This document shows positions 24,780 to 36,389 of a DNA stretch of 64,000 nt, piece by piece; position 1 is the stretch's first letter; each line of letters opens with the position of its first letter. The position numbers and the translations under genes are program-made. The DNA is from Rhodosorus marinus (Eukaryota > Rhodophyta > Stylonematophyceae > Stylonematales > Stylonemataceae): positions 1,798,001 to 1,862,000 of the forward strand of contig JAMWBK010000005.1 of NCBI GenBank assembly GCA_029953675.1, given 5' to 3'. Below the pieces are notes generated by a model. The model ran no database searches, was not told where the DNA came from, and saw only the letters and a list, made by a program, of their open reading frames with translations.

Positions 24780-27165
24780 TTATGGTAAATTGAGCGCTGT
24801 ATCCTTCGCATCCAAGCCATCAAACTCATCCACATGCATGTTCGGCAGCTGGGAGAAGGAAAGGCTCTCCCGCATTCCAAACTCCAGTAGCCTGTCCGTC
24901 GAAGGAACTTCTGTTAGCATCCCGGAGGAAGGCTTCGTGATTAAGTTCAATATCGACCCTGTCCGCCGGAACCCGCTCCTCCCCAGCCCTGCAGCCTCTG
25001 AAGAGTCCGGCCTGTACAGAAAAAGTTTCATTAAGAGTCAGTGATCCTCGTTCTGCAACCCACGAGCATCCATCACCAGTAGATACTTGCTGGCGGTCAG
25101 GCACTCGGACGTGCCCAAGAACTAATATCCTCCCGCTAGGCCAAACAATATTGATGCAAGTACAAATGGCGACTAATCGCTGTGTTGGTGAGCTTACCTT
25201 CCGTCTTCGCCATCTTGATACTGTCCAAAAGAAAAAGTTGGTCTGTCCCCGTCTGTTCCACCACTCAAAAGCCCCAATGTAGAGCTGCTATCAGGGCGTG
25301 GAAGGCCTGCGAAAGATGGAATATGCTCCCTCGATGCTGAATTAAGGCCGCTTTGTGGTAAAAGAGAAACTCCGTCCGGGACACTAATCAGCGATCCATA
25401 CCGAGGTCTCTTCGACGCACTTCCGATTTGCCCGTTTTCAGTTGTCTCCCGGTCCATCACCCCGGCCAGGGTCAGTGGCTGCTTTTCCAAAGCCCTAGTG
25501 GGCAGTCTACCCATTTGATCAGGCGCCCTGTCCAACAGATCTGTAACGCTGGAGGTGGACTTCGGACGGGGCAAGCTCGCAATACCAGAATACATCTGTT
25601 TCTCCTGATCATGAGCCTTAGCTTCGTGTATCGCTACTCTCTTCCCGGAGCCTTTTGACCCCATCTTCGTTTCCTCCAAGGGTGACGCACTGAGGCTAGG
25701 AAGCGGGATCCTGTCTCCATCAGCGCCGCCTTCCTCGGCCGCTGTCGCCAAGGGTGGTTTGTCACGGGACGGTTGAATCGTCGACGATAATCCAAAACCC
25801 TCCGAGTTCCTTTCAGTGGATGCTAGGCCATCCCGAGCCGAATTTTCCTTGCCCGCAATCTTTTCGTCTTTTTGCTCATCTAGGTCGGGGCTGTCTCCTC
25901 CGTCTCGGCTCGCCTTCTTATTCTTCTCTCTCGCTAATCGTAAATAGTACTTCTGAGCATGCGTTCGCACCTGCAAGGCGGAAACGTTATTCGCTGGTCA
26001 GTACCGACGATCTGATATCGACCGAAGCCGGCTCAAGTAGAACGAGCGATCCAACACAAACTGCGATACGTTCTCGAGGACTTGAGATTTCATCCATACC
26101 TGAGTTGCATTTCGAGTTCGCACATGCCGAGATATCGCTTTGATCTCCTTGTGCCCGTACAACTTCAAGCCCTCTAAAAAGCGCTCGTGCTCCTCCTGTG
26201 TCCAGTACCTACTTGAGGACTTCTTTCCGTCTTCGCCTTGGGTCTCTTTCTGGGACCTTTCCTTCTCTAGTGCCATTGCCTGGTTCTTTAATCGCTGAAT
26301 TTCAACCTAGGACAAGAGATTTCGATTTTTAGCGACATCGAACTATCAACACCGTAGCACGGGCTGGGAAGCAACCAAACCAAGGGGGGTAGAACGACAT
26401 ACCTGAGCTGCACCAAGATCTTTCTGGAGCTGCTCAATTTTGCGCTGCTGGTCTGCTACCAACGCCTGTGTGGCGATGTGATTTTCCATGAATGGGAGTG
26501 GAACCATGCCGTTCATTCCATTCATGCCGGGCATTTGTCCAACCCCATTTTGGTTGGCCATAACCAGCGGCCTCCCTTGTGCATGTGGAGCGTTGGCGTT
26601 GACTCCCACCTCCCCTATGTTCTTGCCATCGAATTCTTGGCCGCCTACAGACTTGGGGTTCCCACCTTGAATTGCTTGTGCGTACGATGCACTGGCCATC
26701 TCACCAATCGAATCTGACATTGGCCCCCCGAGCATCATTCCCCCGGCACCTGACTGGGGTAACGGCTGTATTGGGTACAGAACGCCCTGTTGCAGTTGCC
26801 CGCCAGGTTGTTGCTCTATAGCTTGTTCAGCCTTGGACCCAGGATGCTGAGTACCCTAACAAGAATTTAACATGAACGCGGTTTTCTTACGTTAGAAAAA
26901 TGTAATCCTCTCAGCTCTATTGGATCCAGAACGATAACATGCCCAACGGATCGTTGTGCCATTGTCCATATCTAGCCAACTAACACGCATGACGAAATCT
27001 ATCGATTGTATCACGCGCAGTCAGCATATCCGGCTTCGAAGAACACCCATCCTTTGCACAAACCAATCTCCAGAGCGACTCGATACTTGCAAAACTAACC
27101 TTTGTGCCCCCATTCCACAAGGGAAAGGCCTGAAAATGGTTGTTGTTGTTGTTCCCAGCTGACAT
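24780..27165 (-). CDS. SHAQKY-type single-MYB-repeat transcription factor
   Basis: Probable DNA-binding regulator. Five exons on the minus strand: 27100-27165, 26403-26855, 26100-26306, 25198-25970 and 24780-25011, giving about 576 residues. Order: Asn-rich start (MSAGN...), a Gln/Gly/Met-rich low-complexity region, a short coiled-coil-like segment (ADQQRKIEQLQKDLGAAQ then EIQRLKNQ), one MYB repeat (RYWTQEEHERFLEGLKLYG ... ISRHVRTRNATQ) and its third helix VRTHAQKYYLRL, which is the SHAQKY variant. The MYB repeat is split by an intron immediately after ATQ. The long C-terminal part is Ser/Pro/Gly-rich with no known domain. Plant relatives of this class act in circadian and light-responsive transcription; the target here is unknown. 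Confidence 0.9.
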
Positions 27166-27355
27166 TTGAGCATTCGGATCGCACGGCAGAGGACTATAAT
27201 AATAACTTCATCGTCACTACGGGCCTAGTCCCACCAACAAATCCTGGTATCCGGTAGAGGCAGTCCGTTCTTCAAACCCACATGACCTCAAACAGATAAT
27301 AAACAACAGAAAAACCCCCGACGAGTCTCACTACTGAACCCCTCGCCCACCGTCA

Positions 27356-27418
27356 CCGCTCCAGTGAAACGCCGCTACCAACCACCGCTCCAGTGAAACG
27401 CCGCTACCAACCACCGCT
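27356..27418. repeat. 29-bp perfect tandem duplication
   Basis: CCGCTCCAGTGAAACGCCGC plus TACCAACCA occurs twice head to tail, followed by the start of a third copy (CCGCT). Confidence 0.9.
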
Positions 27419-28447
27419 AAAACAAGTGGGGCGGGCCCTTACAAGCTCTTCAGTCTTCCCCACTAAAAAAAGCCAACACTGCCCCTCCACCCCCATCCCA
27501 CCACCTCCCCCCCCCCTCTCTAAAATTCCCTATCCGATTCCCTCAAACGTTTTCAAATTTGGTTCCCACCCACCATCCTCCCTACCCTTATCCCCCTAAA
27601 CCGCCACCAAACGTAAATTTGTCTGTCGTACCTCCTCCTCTTACGCATTTCATCCCCTTCCTCAGACATGACCAACTATTTTTATTCAAAAAACAACATT
27701 CCCGACACCCTCCTCACCTTCCGCTTCCTAAGTAAGTAAACTCATAGTACTTGTCACAACTTACCCACCCCTACCCTCCACCTCCTCCGTTCTAAAAAAA
27801 CGCCTGTCATGGTACCAAAAAGTCCCATTTTCATTTTCAAAATTGGCCCGAACCGCCTCCTTTTAAAACGCCTTAGAAATCGGTTTCAATGACGCGTTGG
27901 TTTTTAGAAATAGCAGGAAAAGCTTCGATCTGGGATAAAGTACGAAATAAGAAAACGAGTTTTGCTACGGGTATCGACTTTTTCATCCAATTGATTTTTC
28001 TTGTTTGTTTGAGTGCCTATGGGGTTATCGAAATATACTATTTCTTGAACGATTTTACTATTTTGATTATTTAGGACTTTTTCAGTCCGATGCGTTTTTA
28101 TACCGAGGGGTTGGAAAAACTTTCGATGCGAGATGCGAGTTTTGAACGGGGTACGGGAAGCGGGGGTGTGGATTTCGCTAAGCTGTTGCTAAGCGGTATT
28201 TTTTTTGGTTCTCTCAAATTTGAAACTGGTTAGGTAGACGGGGAGAGTGCCGTTTTTGGGGAAGGCGGAGGTAGGGAGCCAGTTGCATCTCGAGTGGGGA
28301 CTGTCGTCTGCATAGCAAGAGGGTCCTGGCAAATGGTCTGTTACGATTGATCGGATAGAAGAAGCTGGATACTCACCATTGGTACACATTAATCTGCGTA
28401 ACGTGACCATTGTAGTAATGCCGCCGTGGATTCGGGGTTAATGCTCC

Positions 28448-28488
28448 CTCGGCTAAACTTCGCGGGGAAGCGTACCCGCTCAGCCGAG
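28448..28488. other. GC-rich nested hairpin
   Basis: CTCGGCT (28448-28454) pairs with AGCCGAG (28482-28488), and inside it GCGGG (28462-28466) pairs with CCCGC (28475-28479). It might be a structured RNA or DNA element; no known RNA family is recognised. Confidence 0.4.
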
Positions 28489-29850
28489 CAGTGGGTTAAA
28501 CATCAAATAACCAGTTCAGCATGGCGCGCCATCCCGGACATGGTCTTTTTTGAAGTGAAATGAAAAGTCTGCCTTCCATACTCGACAGTTGGGGCCTAGT
28601 GATTCATCTGATTTTGTAGGTACTCGAACTTGGCGTCTCACAATCCTCGATGTCGAGCAGCAAGGCTCCCGCTCACAAAACCGCGTCGGGTCGCGTCCTC
28701 CTCAAAAGCCCAGCGTGCGCTATGCCTTTCCTCGATGCAGTTTCCCCGATGCACTCCGCCGGAATTCTGGGAATTTTAGATCTTTCCATGTCCCAGAAAA
28801 AGCGAAATAGGCTTTTGCTTGTGCTTCCACGCCAGTCTTCTCATACACACACACTTTAACCAATGATAAGCACTCCGAGATGTTTTATCCAATATATTTC
28901 TGCCAAAAATTTGGAACGTACCAATGGGTGAGTCAGATCAATAATATTTTGAAAATATATATGAGTCTCGAAATCCGTTCATCGGCCATTTTGATTCCGC
29001 GAGATCGGCAGTGCAGGATTTAACCCACCCTGAAGGAACGTCGTTAAGGACGAAAGCTTTGTCTCCTTGCGGGAGCAGTCTCGGGAGGTTAGAGGTTCAA
29101 CAAGAAGCTGTTGATCACCTAACTTGGGTGCTCAGTAACTCTGATAACATGTTTAGGCGTTCTATCGTGATAAAACGGCCGCCTTTGTTCCTCCCAGACC
29201 TGGTTATGTATTTTTCGTTGGGTGCAGCGGGTCCCCTTGGCTATTGACCAAGGCATGAGCGGGCGTGTGAATTTGCTCGCATCCCGACGGGGGCGAAGTA
29301 GTCTCCGCTTTGAATCTAACTGTTCATCTTAGAGAAAGCTAAACGATCTTATCCTTTTTAGCGTCGAGAGGCATACCTGTGAGTCGATGCAAGTGATCGT
29401 CACCGAGGTCCCCGACGCTTGCTTGGGTCTCGTCTGATCTTGGATGAGCCCGTTTAAGCCAAAGGTAGTTGGACTCTCCTTCAAGCTAGAAACACTCCCG
29501 GAATCTACTTCCGATCTAGGAAAACCCAGCTTGAATGCCCCAGCTTGCCATGTAATCTGATTTTGCGCACGGCCTGCTTTTCAACATTGCAGAGCTACTC
29601 ATTGGTTGCGCAGATCCATTTGTTGCAGTTTGCATTCCGCTCAACAGCCGATGGAATAATGTGAACAAGGCGGCCCTCCATAGTGCTCGGTGACTGCGGG
29701 ATATTTCTCGCCCTCAGACTCATAGGGAAGGAATTGACCATTCATCTTGTTCAGGCGGGATACATTGGTGGTAGACGCTAAGAACGGATGCGTTGCTCAC
29801 CTAGTTGCTGAAGTTTCCCGGCGGGGGAGGCTGTGCTATCTAAAACGGTT

Positions 29851-31202
29851 ATGTACACTGAGGTTCAGCAGCGCGTGCCAGGTGAACCGGTTATGAGCGC
29901 CAAGCTCTATGCACTGAGATACTATACCTGCTTCCTTGGACCCATAGCGTTGATTATCGGATGGGAGCTTGGTGGTCTTCCGGGACGCGCTGCTACTCTT
30001 GTACTCTATGAGCTCGTGGCTCCGTTGGCAGATATTCTGCTTGGATCGGGCATTGTCGGGGATAAATTGGCTGGGAACCGAGTGAATCGCGTGAGCACTG
30101 ATGTGAATTGGTTTCGGATTCCCCTGTACCTGTGGGTTGTGGCCCATGGGACCATGCTGATGTGGATGATCTCGAAAGCTCTCAGCTTGGGATGGTTTGA
30201 AATTTGCTGCCTTTCATGGGCCAGCGGATTGGTTACCTCTGTTAGCATCGCTGTAGCCCATGAGCTTCTGCATAGGCGTAGTAAGTTCGATCGTTCGTTG
30301 GCTTCCTTTCTGCTCAGTACCGTATTGTTCGGGCACTATCGGATTGCACACAATGAGCACCACCGTCGGGTCGCCACGACTGAGGACTTTGTACGCGCTT
30401 GTAAACATCTTGGCAAGTCCTTGCAAAATACGTCGCTTACCTTCTCGTTCTCGCTTGCAGGGGACGGCGAGGTTCAATGAGACTCCCTACGAGTTTGTAC
30501 CCAGATCCGTTTTCGGTGGATTGATATTCTCGTTTCTGAGCGAGCGCAGTAGATTGTCAGCGAAGGGTGGTGCCTGGTGTACACACCAGAACGAGTTCGT
30601 GCTCAATTGGGGGATGTCGATAGCTTTCATCGGGCTCATTTGGCTAGCTTGTGGGATGAAGGGAGTTGTCACCTTCATCTGCCAGGTGGGATCCTGCTGA
30701 AGACCTGAGCATGTGCTTGAACATAGTTTGCTCGTTCGACTGTAGCTCAATTAGTGTATTTCATCATTTCATTGCTAATGCTTAGGCGCTCGTTGCAATA
30801 TCTGTCCACGAGATGACCACGTATATCGAACACTACGGATTGCTGCGAAAGAGAAGGGAAGATGGCAAATACGAGAAAGTGAGCTACGACCACAGTTGGC
30901 TAGCCCCCCAAAGGCTCACCAACTATCTCACATTCAATGTTCAAGTCCACCCAGATCACCACATGCGTAAGAATCACCCGACGATGCACTCTATGACTTT
31001 CACTACGACTGGCTTTATGAATGAGCTATTGACATCATCCTTGCTTTTGCTAATCACAGATGCGCTTAAACCTTATGAGGATCTCGAGATGACAAAGAGC
31101 CCAATTCTACCTGCGGGGTATCCGCCCATGATGCTCCTGGCCTTTATCACCCCGCTGTGGAAACGTGTTATACACCCCCGACTGCCGGCAAACGCCAACT
31201 GA
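29851..31202 (+). CDS. AlkB-like integral-membrane alkane/acyl hydroxylase
   Basis: Membrane di-iron monooxygenase of the AlkB/fatty acid hydroxylase superfamily. Three exons: 29851-30390, 30461-30685 and 30786-31202, giving about 393 residues. The histidine motifs appear in order: HELLHR, AHNEHHRRVATTED (canonical EHxxGHHxRVATPED), TYIEHYGL (canonical NYIEHYGL) and VQVHPDHHMR (canonical LQRHSDHHA). Four to six hydrophobic segments surround them. The closing LPAGYPPMMLLAFITPLWKRV is typical of AlkB. The first ATG in the open frame is at 29851; another at 29893 is possible. No plastid presequence is evident. The substrate (alkane, fatty acid or other chain) cannot be told from the sequence. 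Confidence 0.88.
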
Positions 31203-31371
31203 AGGGTTTGACTGTCAGTGAGGCTCCAGATTCCCACGGCCTGTTTACATAACCTGGATCCTATGTACTAAATATTCTGGCTTGTACAGATACCGCAAGC
31301 GGTTATAGCCCTGATAGCTGTGTCCAATAAAGAACTCTAGAACTAGTCTCGCGGTAAGACTTCACGTTCGA

Positions 31372-34300
31372 CTAGGCACCTAGAATGGATAAATTTTCGG
31401 TTTTGTGTATGAGAGCGCTGACGCCATCAGACCCATCCTTTGAAACCTCGTTTTCCTTGTTGTCGTCGTGCACCTTCAGGAACAGCAATCTGCCGTAGAA
31501 CTTGCTGAGCGCATTTGCCACATGCTTCCTCTTCGGCTTCGATTCAGCAAGTCTGAGCAATGATCGAATGAGATTTTTTTGCGTTAGCTGTCTGGCTCAT
31601 CCACGACGGTCTCAGTCTTTTGCGTGAGTTGTGTTTGAGTCATACTCCTTAGCTTTCCGTGTTATGTTCAATAGGTCCTGACCAACCTGTGCAGCATCCC
31701 CTTCTGCCTGCTCCTTGGACGGCAAAACTACTCCGTTCAGGATCCTCAAGACTGATGGACGGAGGAATTCACTAGTGTCCCCTTCCAGGTCGTCGATTGC
31801 GCCGTTGATAAGTTTCAGAGCAATCCTGGTCGACGAAGACAGAGAAAGACCCGATAGAAATAAGATGAAGAGCTATGTTGGGAGAACAATATGCTCTTGC
31901 CTTGTCGTGAAGAGACAGCTTACCTAGAATGTATCATTGAGTCTGCGTCTGCAAGGCTTGCATGGTTTCCGCTTGCTCTGGTTCTCTTCGTACAGTATGC
32001 ATTCTGATAGTCATGTCCACCGAGTCAGACAATGGGCCAGATCAGTACTCGCTGTATTGGTATGCTTACCGGATTCGTTAGCTCAAGAAGGAAGTGGCCC
32101 ACTTGGGAAATATCTAGCTGCCTTAAGGGGCTGGTTTCTGGAGCCTTCATCAATACCTGTATCGTTGGCATGAAACACTCCTCGACACAAAGCCGATGGC
32201 TCGAACGGGACGCTGCGAACGCCGGGAAGAACACCGACAGAGATTGGCGAAGTCGAACGTCATCTGCGCTTATCGGGTTGCAAAACAGTAGTATGAGGCG
32301 TACAAGTATCCCGGGCTCACTAGGTATCCGCCTAGAAAATACGAGTTTAGCAATCCCTTCAGCCGCTGTTGTTCGAAGTTCAGCCTCCGTGGATCCCGCG
32401 CAGTTCGTCAGTGACTGTTGATTATCGAAGCGAATAAAGAGCGAAGGAAAAAAATGAGTCCTATTGAGCACAACCACATACTACATCTAAATCGCAGTTT
32501 CTTGGTGAAATAGGTCTAGGACGCTGAAGACTACGTTGGCCTCGAGAGCCATCTAGGAACTACGCGGGCGAAGCTACAAAGCCCCATCCCATATTGACGC
32601 TGGATTCTGTTATTTCCTGCAGGTTTTCGCTTACGACGATTAGCATCTGACGTTGAGATTGTCCGTCAACATCGTCGCGCATCTCATGAACCATGAGAAT
32701 GTCCACAATCGCCTCCAACGCAATCAGCTGCAACTGCAAGACGTCGTTGTCAAGAACTTGCAAGAATAGCGGCGCGTTTCTTGAGGCCGTCTTTTCCGTC
32801 TTGTCCAGTAAGCAATACATGGACAAGCAACGGATTGCGACACTCCGAAGATCCACGGAGGGATTGACCAGTCCTGTGAGTTCAAGGACAGGAAAGTCCA
32901 CACTTTAGCAAGACGCACAGCGTACGAGGGCGGACAACAAAGCAGATCGACCACAACCGCGTCCGATAGAAAGATTAAGCTGGTGACTGCAAATTCTACC
33001 TTTAAGAACCACATTGTCAATCAGCGATGAAAAAAATACTTCCGGGTCATTTTGTGGCCTTGACGCCAATAGCAGCCCTTCAACAATTTTCAAGGCCCGA
33101 AATGTAGCCTGTTCAGAGCTGCCGTCGCTGCCATCTGCTATCAGAAGCTCTGCAACCAATCCAGCGACACTAGACTGTGAGCCCATTGACGAAACCAGCG
33201 CTCGGACCAGTCCCGGGTAGTGCCTGTCAGGAATCTGGGAATCCTCCAAGAAGTCTTTTTGTAGAGTCGAAATCAGATCTCGTCTACCAGCCTCGTCACT
33301 TAGGTCCAACTTATCGAACACTTGGATCAAGCACGATAAAATAAAATCATCATGCTTGTAATACTTCAAGCATTCAGCATAGGACTTCAAACTGGGGAAC
33401 ACTTGCGAGAGGCGTTCGCTTTCCTCACATTGTTTCGCAAAAGCTGACAGAAGGACTGCCCCTTCCCTCGTCAGGTGGTTCACGTCGAGTGCGACGATGG
33501 GCTTTGCGCATCTTTCTTCGACCTCACACAGAATTGGTACGATATCCTCAGAGTAGGTCTCTGGATCTAGTAACTCACAAAGCCTGTAAAAATCTCCATC
33601 ACAGGATCCTTCTAGCCATCCTCGATATACCAGGTTTTGGAGGAATTCTTTCCGAACATGACTTGATCGGTCCAAACGACCACGGCGAAGTAAGGTAACC
33701 CGCTGAGATATTGTAAGACTTTGTAGGTCAATTTTCTCGGCTAAAACCTTATAACATGCTCGCCGAACGTCTTCGCTCGTGTCACTGGTCCTGTTTAGAA
33801 TTAGTTCGATGTTCCACTGTTCCGGGCTTAGGTTGTCGAGAACTGTCTTCCGGACCAGAGGAGATGAGTCTGATTCAAGAAGGGTTGTAACAGTGCCTCG
33901 AATTTCATCACTTTCTATACAGGACTGCAATCTACAGAGACCAGGGACCGCGGCCGACCGAACACGTGGAAGCCGATCTCTTGATCGGCTAGTCATTTTT
34001 TCCAGCAGCTGTTCCTGCAGAAGTATTTCGAGTTGGGTATAGAAGAGCGGAGATGCGGATTGGAGAGCGAATTAGAAGCCAGACACGGAGTATTTTCGAA
34101 GAATTTCGCGATTGTATTGAGTATAGGACGCACCCAGACAGTCTCTGAGATTTCTGCTTGTTCTGGAAGATTGACCAGAATTCTTGAGAGAATTTGAGTC
34201 GTTCTGAAGCGCACTGCTTTGCTTGATGCGCTGGTATGGTGTATGAGATATCTCATGAACGTCGTGCATGCATCCCTCTGTTCGTTCCCCATTTTGTCCT

Positions 34301-34550
34301 CTGGGTTTGATTCTTTGGATGAAAGATACACAGCGAACTTTGAAAAGAACTCAACAAGGCGCTCCACTGGTGGATCTCTCGAGTATATAACCAGTACTCT
34401 ATTCAGGGCTTGAATTGTGTATTTCCAAAATACAACCGCGTCTGTGATACACGCTTTCGCCAGTGTGGAGCAGGCGTCGTGATGTGATGCGAAAGACCTC
34501 TGTGCGTCGTTCAACGCAGAGAAAACCGCACCTCTGATCTGAGCCTCCAT
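31372..34550 (-). CDS. NCAPG: Condensin I subunit CAP-G (HEAT-repeat)
   Basis: HEAT-repeat subunit of the condensin complex that compacts mitotic chromosomes. Exons on the minus strand: 34134-34550, 33000-34014, 32578-32873, a short exon within about 32497-32553, 32070-32414, 31924-32003, 31646-31825 and 31372-31591; roughly 870 residues. Family landmarks are RSRDRLPRVRSAAV, LVNPSVDLRSVAIRCLSMYC, the conserved block TEAELRTTAAEGIAKLVFS with RLILLFCNPISADDVRLRQ, and the SQVGHFLLELTNP segment. All joins keep phase except around the short exon, where ANVVFSVLDLFHQET reads well but then meets a stop with no GT donor, and the preceding intron would be only 25 nt. A non-canonical (GC) donor or a sequence error is possible there. 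Human CAP-G is about 1,015 residues, so this one has a shorter tail. Confidence 0.9.
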
Positions 34551-36389
34551 CTTAACCCAATACCTTCAGTTCCCAAGCTCACAAATTCTAACCGCTGTGT
34601 AGCCCCGCCGCAAGTGCCCAGAGAAAAAATATATAGATTTAACGTTGTCAGTCACTCCCAGGTGACAATCCAGGCCAATGAAGTCCACTCCAACTCCCTC
34701 TCATTCAGTCGGTTACTTAGTGGGTCGCAAGTCACCATCGTTTCGAGCCTGCAAATCCTTCAACAGGTGGTTTCTCTCAAGGAGAGCTCTAAGGGCCTAC
34801 TTACCAGTAAGCAAACATACCTGCTCAACCCCTCTCCCCAACGTGAACACTATGCCGTTACACAAGGATCCCAATTTCAAATTTTTTGAAGCCTATATTG
34901 ACTGAATAGGGTTTAATTCTTCTCAAATGTATCATTTCGATGCATATAATGACTAGGTTACCGAGCGTATCGAAAAAGTTTCAAATTTCATATTTTGCCC
35001 GGACTGGACGAGCACGGATGATCTCTCTCGTATTGGAGTTTGGTCAAATAGAGTTGGGTACCAAGCTCACTTTGCTTCAAGCCTGGAGAGGGTGAAGCGC
35101 CGCAGAGTACACTTGTAGGGCCCTGGAAAGATTGTTTCTTCTTCAGGAAACGTTCTTGAAGCCTCACCAGCAGCAATATACGGCTGGACGAGAAATATGT
35201 ACAGTGAGATTGGAGTGGGTGCAGGACGCTTATTACCTTCTCCGTATCCCGGCCACCAGACGACAATGATGTTGGCAGGGAAAGGCTTTGCTTCGACTAT
35301 GTGCATCTTCGCCGTATCCGAGGCCACCAGACAACTCGGTGTTTGCATGGAAAGGGCTTACTTTGACTATATTGCATCCAACTCTGTATTTGTCCGAAAG
35401 ATCTGATAGACTCTTCAGCTATGTTTTCTCGCGAATAGCGTGGTATTTTTGTATTCTGATGAACACAGGAGTACGTAGCTAATGTGTTTGCTCATGGGTC
35501 AGCTCGCTTCTATTGTGGAGATACACGGTTTACAATATGATAAGAAACTGTAATACGCGGATCTCCGTCAACAATGGTGCTCAATTTGCTCACCACCTCG
35601 CATACTAGAAATCGTGCTCGCCCTTTCCGTACGGTGGGCGCCAAGAGTCCAGCTAGAAACCTAACTTCGCCAGTGTTCTGTCCCTGAATTCGTGCGGGCC
35701 GAGCTTTTCAGAGCCTACTAAAGAGCTAAGCTAAACTAGCATTTGCTAAGGTTGCCTGAAAAGCGACCAACACCCAACCTCGACGAACTGCTTGAACGCT
35801 CTTTTCATGAGAGAGCTCACATGTGCAGAAATGACATCGCCGTAATAGTTGCTAAAGTCAGACCGCTACTAGGTCTTGTATTCGGTCAGCCTCGTTCAGA
35901 CAAAGTTGGGATCAAGGCCAGAGCTCGTCCATAAGCAGTCATCCCAGACTTGAGATAGGACTTGTATACCTGCTTTAATCGCAGCCGTGCGGTTTGCAAT
36001 GGTTGGGTTTAGGAAAGCTATTGTGAGGAAGGAACTGAGAAGCACTTGAGAGGTCGTGTTGCTGAGAAGATAAAGAGCTAACCTGTACCGGATTGGAGAC
36101 ACAGGGTTTTGCAAACGAGTTTATTTGCACTCGCTCGTCTTTTGGGTTCGAGCTGGCGTGAACATGTAGGGTTGGGAGACAGGCTGGGGGTGAGGTGGGC
36201 GGGCAGGGTACGCTTTTACCGGGCTTCTTTTGTCCCGCTAGTGAATCAAGGCGGGAAATTCTCTTTTGAGGGAGGTAATACCCAGTTTGTGTTGTGAATT
36301 GACCGACTTGAAGTGAAGCAGGGCAGATAAGCGGCATAGGAAATAAAAGAGGTGGCGGCGGAGGGGGAGGATCTCCACGCAAGGACAGG
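34551..36389. other. Divergent intergenic region
   Basis: Between CAP-G (-) and the WDR44-like gene (+). It holds one 70-bp tandem duplication and no recognisable gene. Confidence 0.5.
35242..35379. repeat. 70-bp diverged tandem duplication
   Basis: Two head-to-tail copies start CCGTATCC at 35242 and 35312, continue GGCCACCAGAC and end AAAGG-CTT-CTTYGACTAT followed by GCATC. About three quarters identical by eye. Confidence 0.75.

Larger units (their letters stand above)
27166..29850. other. Divergent intergenic region
   Basis: Between the MYB gene (-) and the AlkB-like gene (+). It has a 29-bp tandem duplication, pyrimidine-rich sequence to about 27800 and a GC-rich hairpin near 28448. A 73-codon minus-strand frame at 28189-28410, with a possible GTGAGT donor, is not convincing. 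No tRNA recognised. Confidence 0.45.

Noticed and set aside
28189-28410. 73-codon minus frame with a possible GTGAGT intron
   Set aside because: Reads both with and without the intron, shows no domain and lies in low-complexity sequence; not enough to call a gene.
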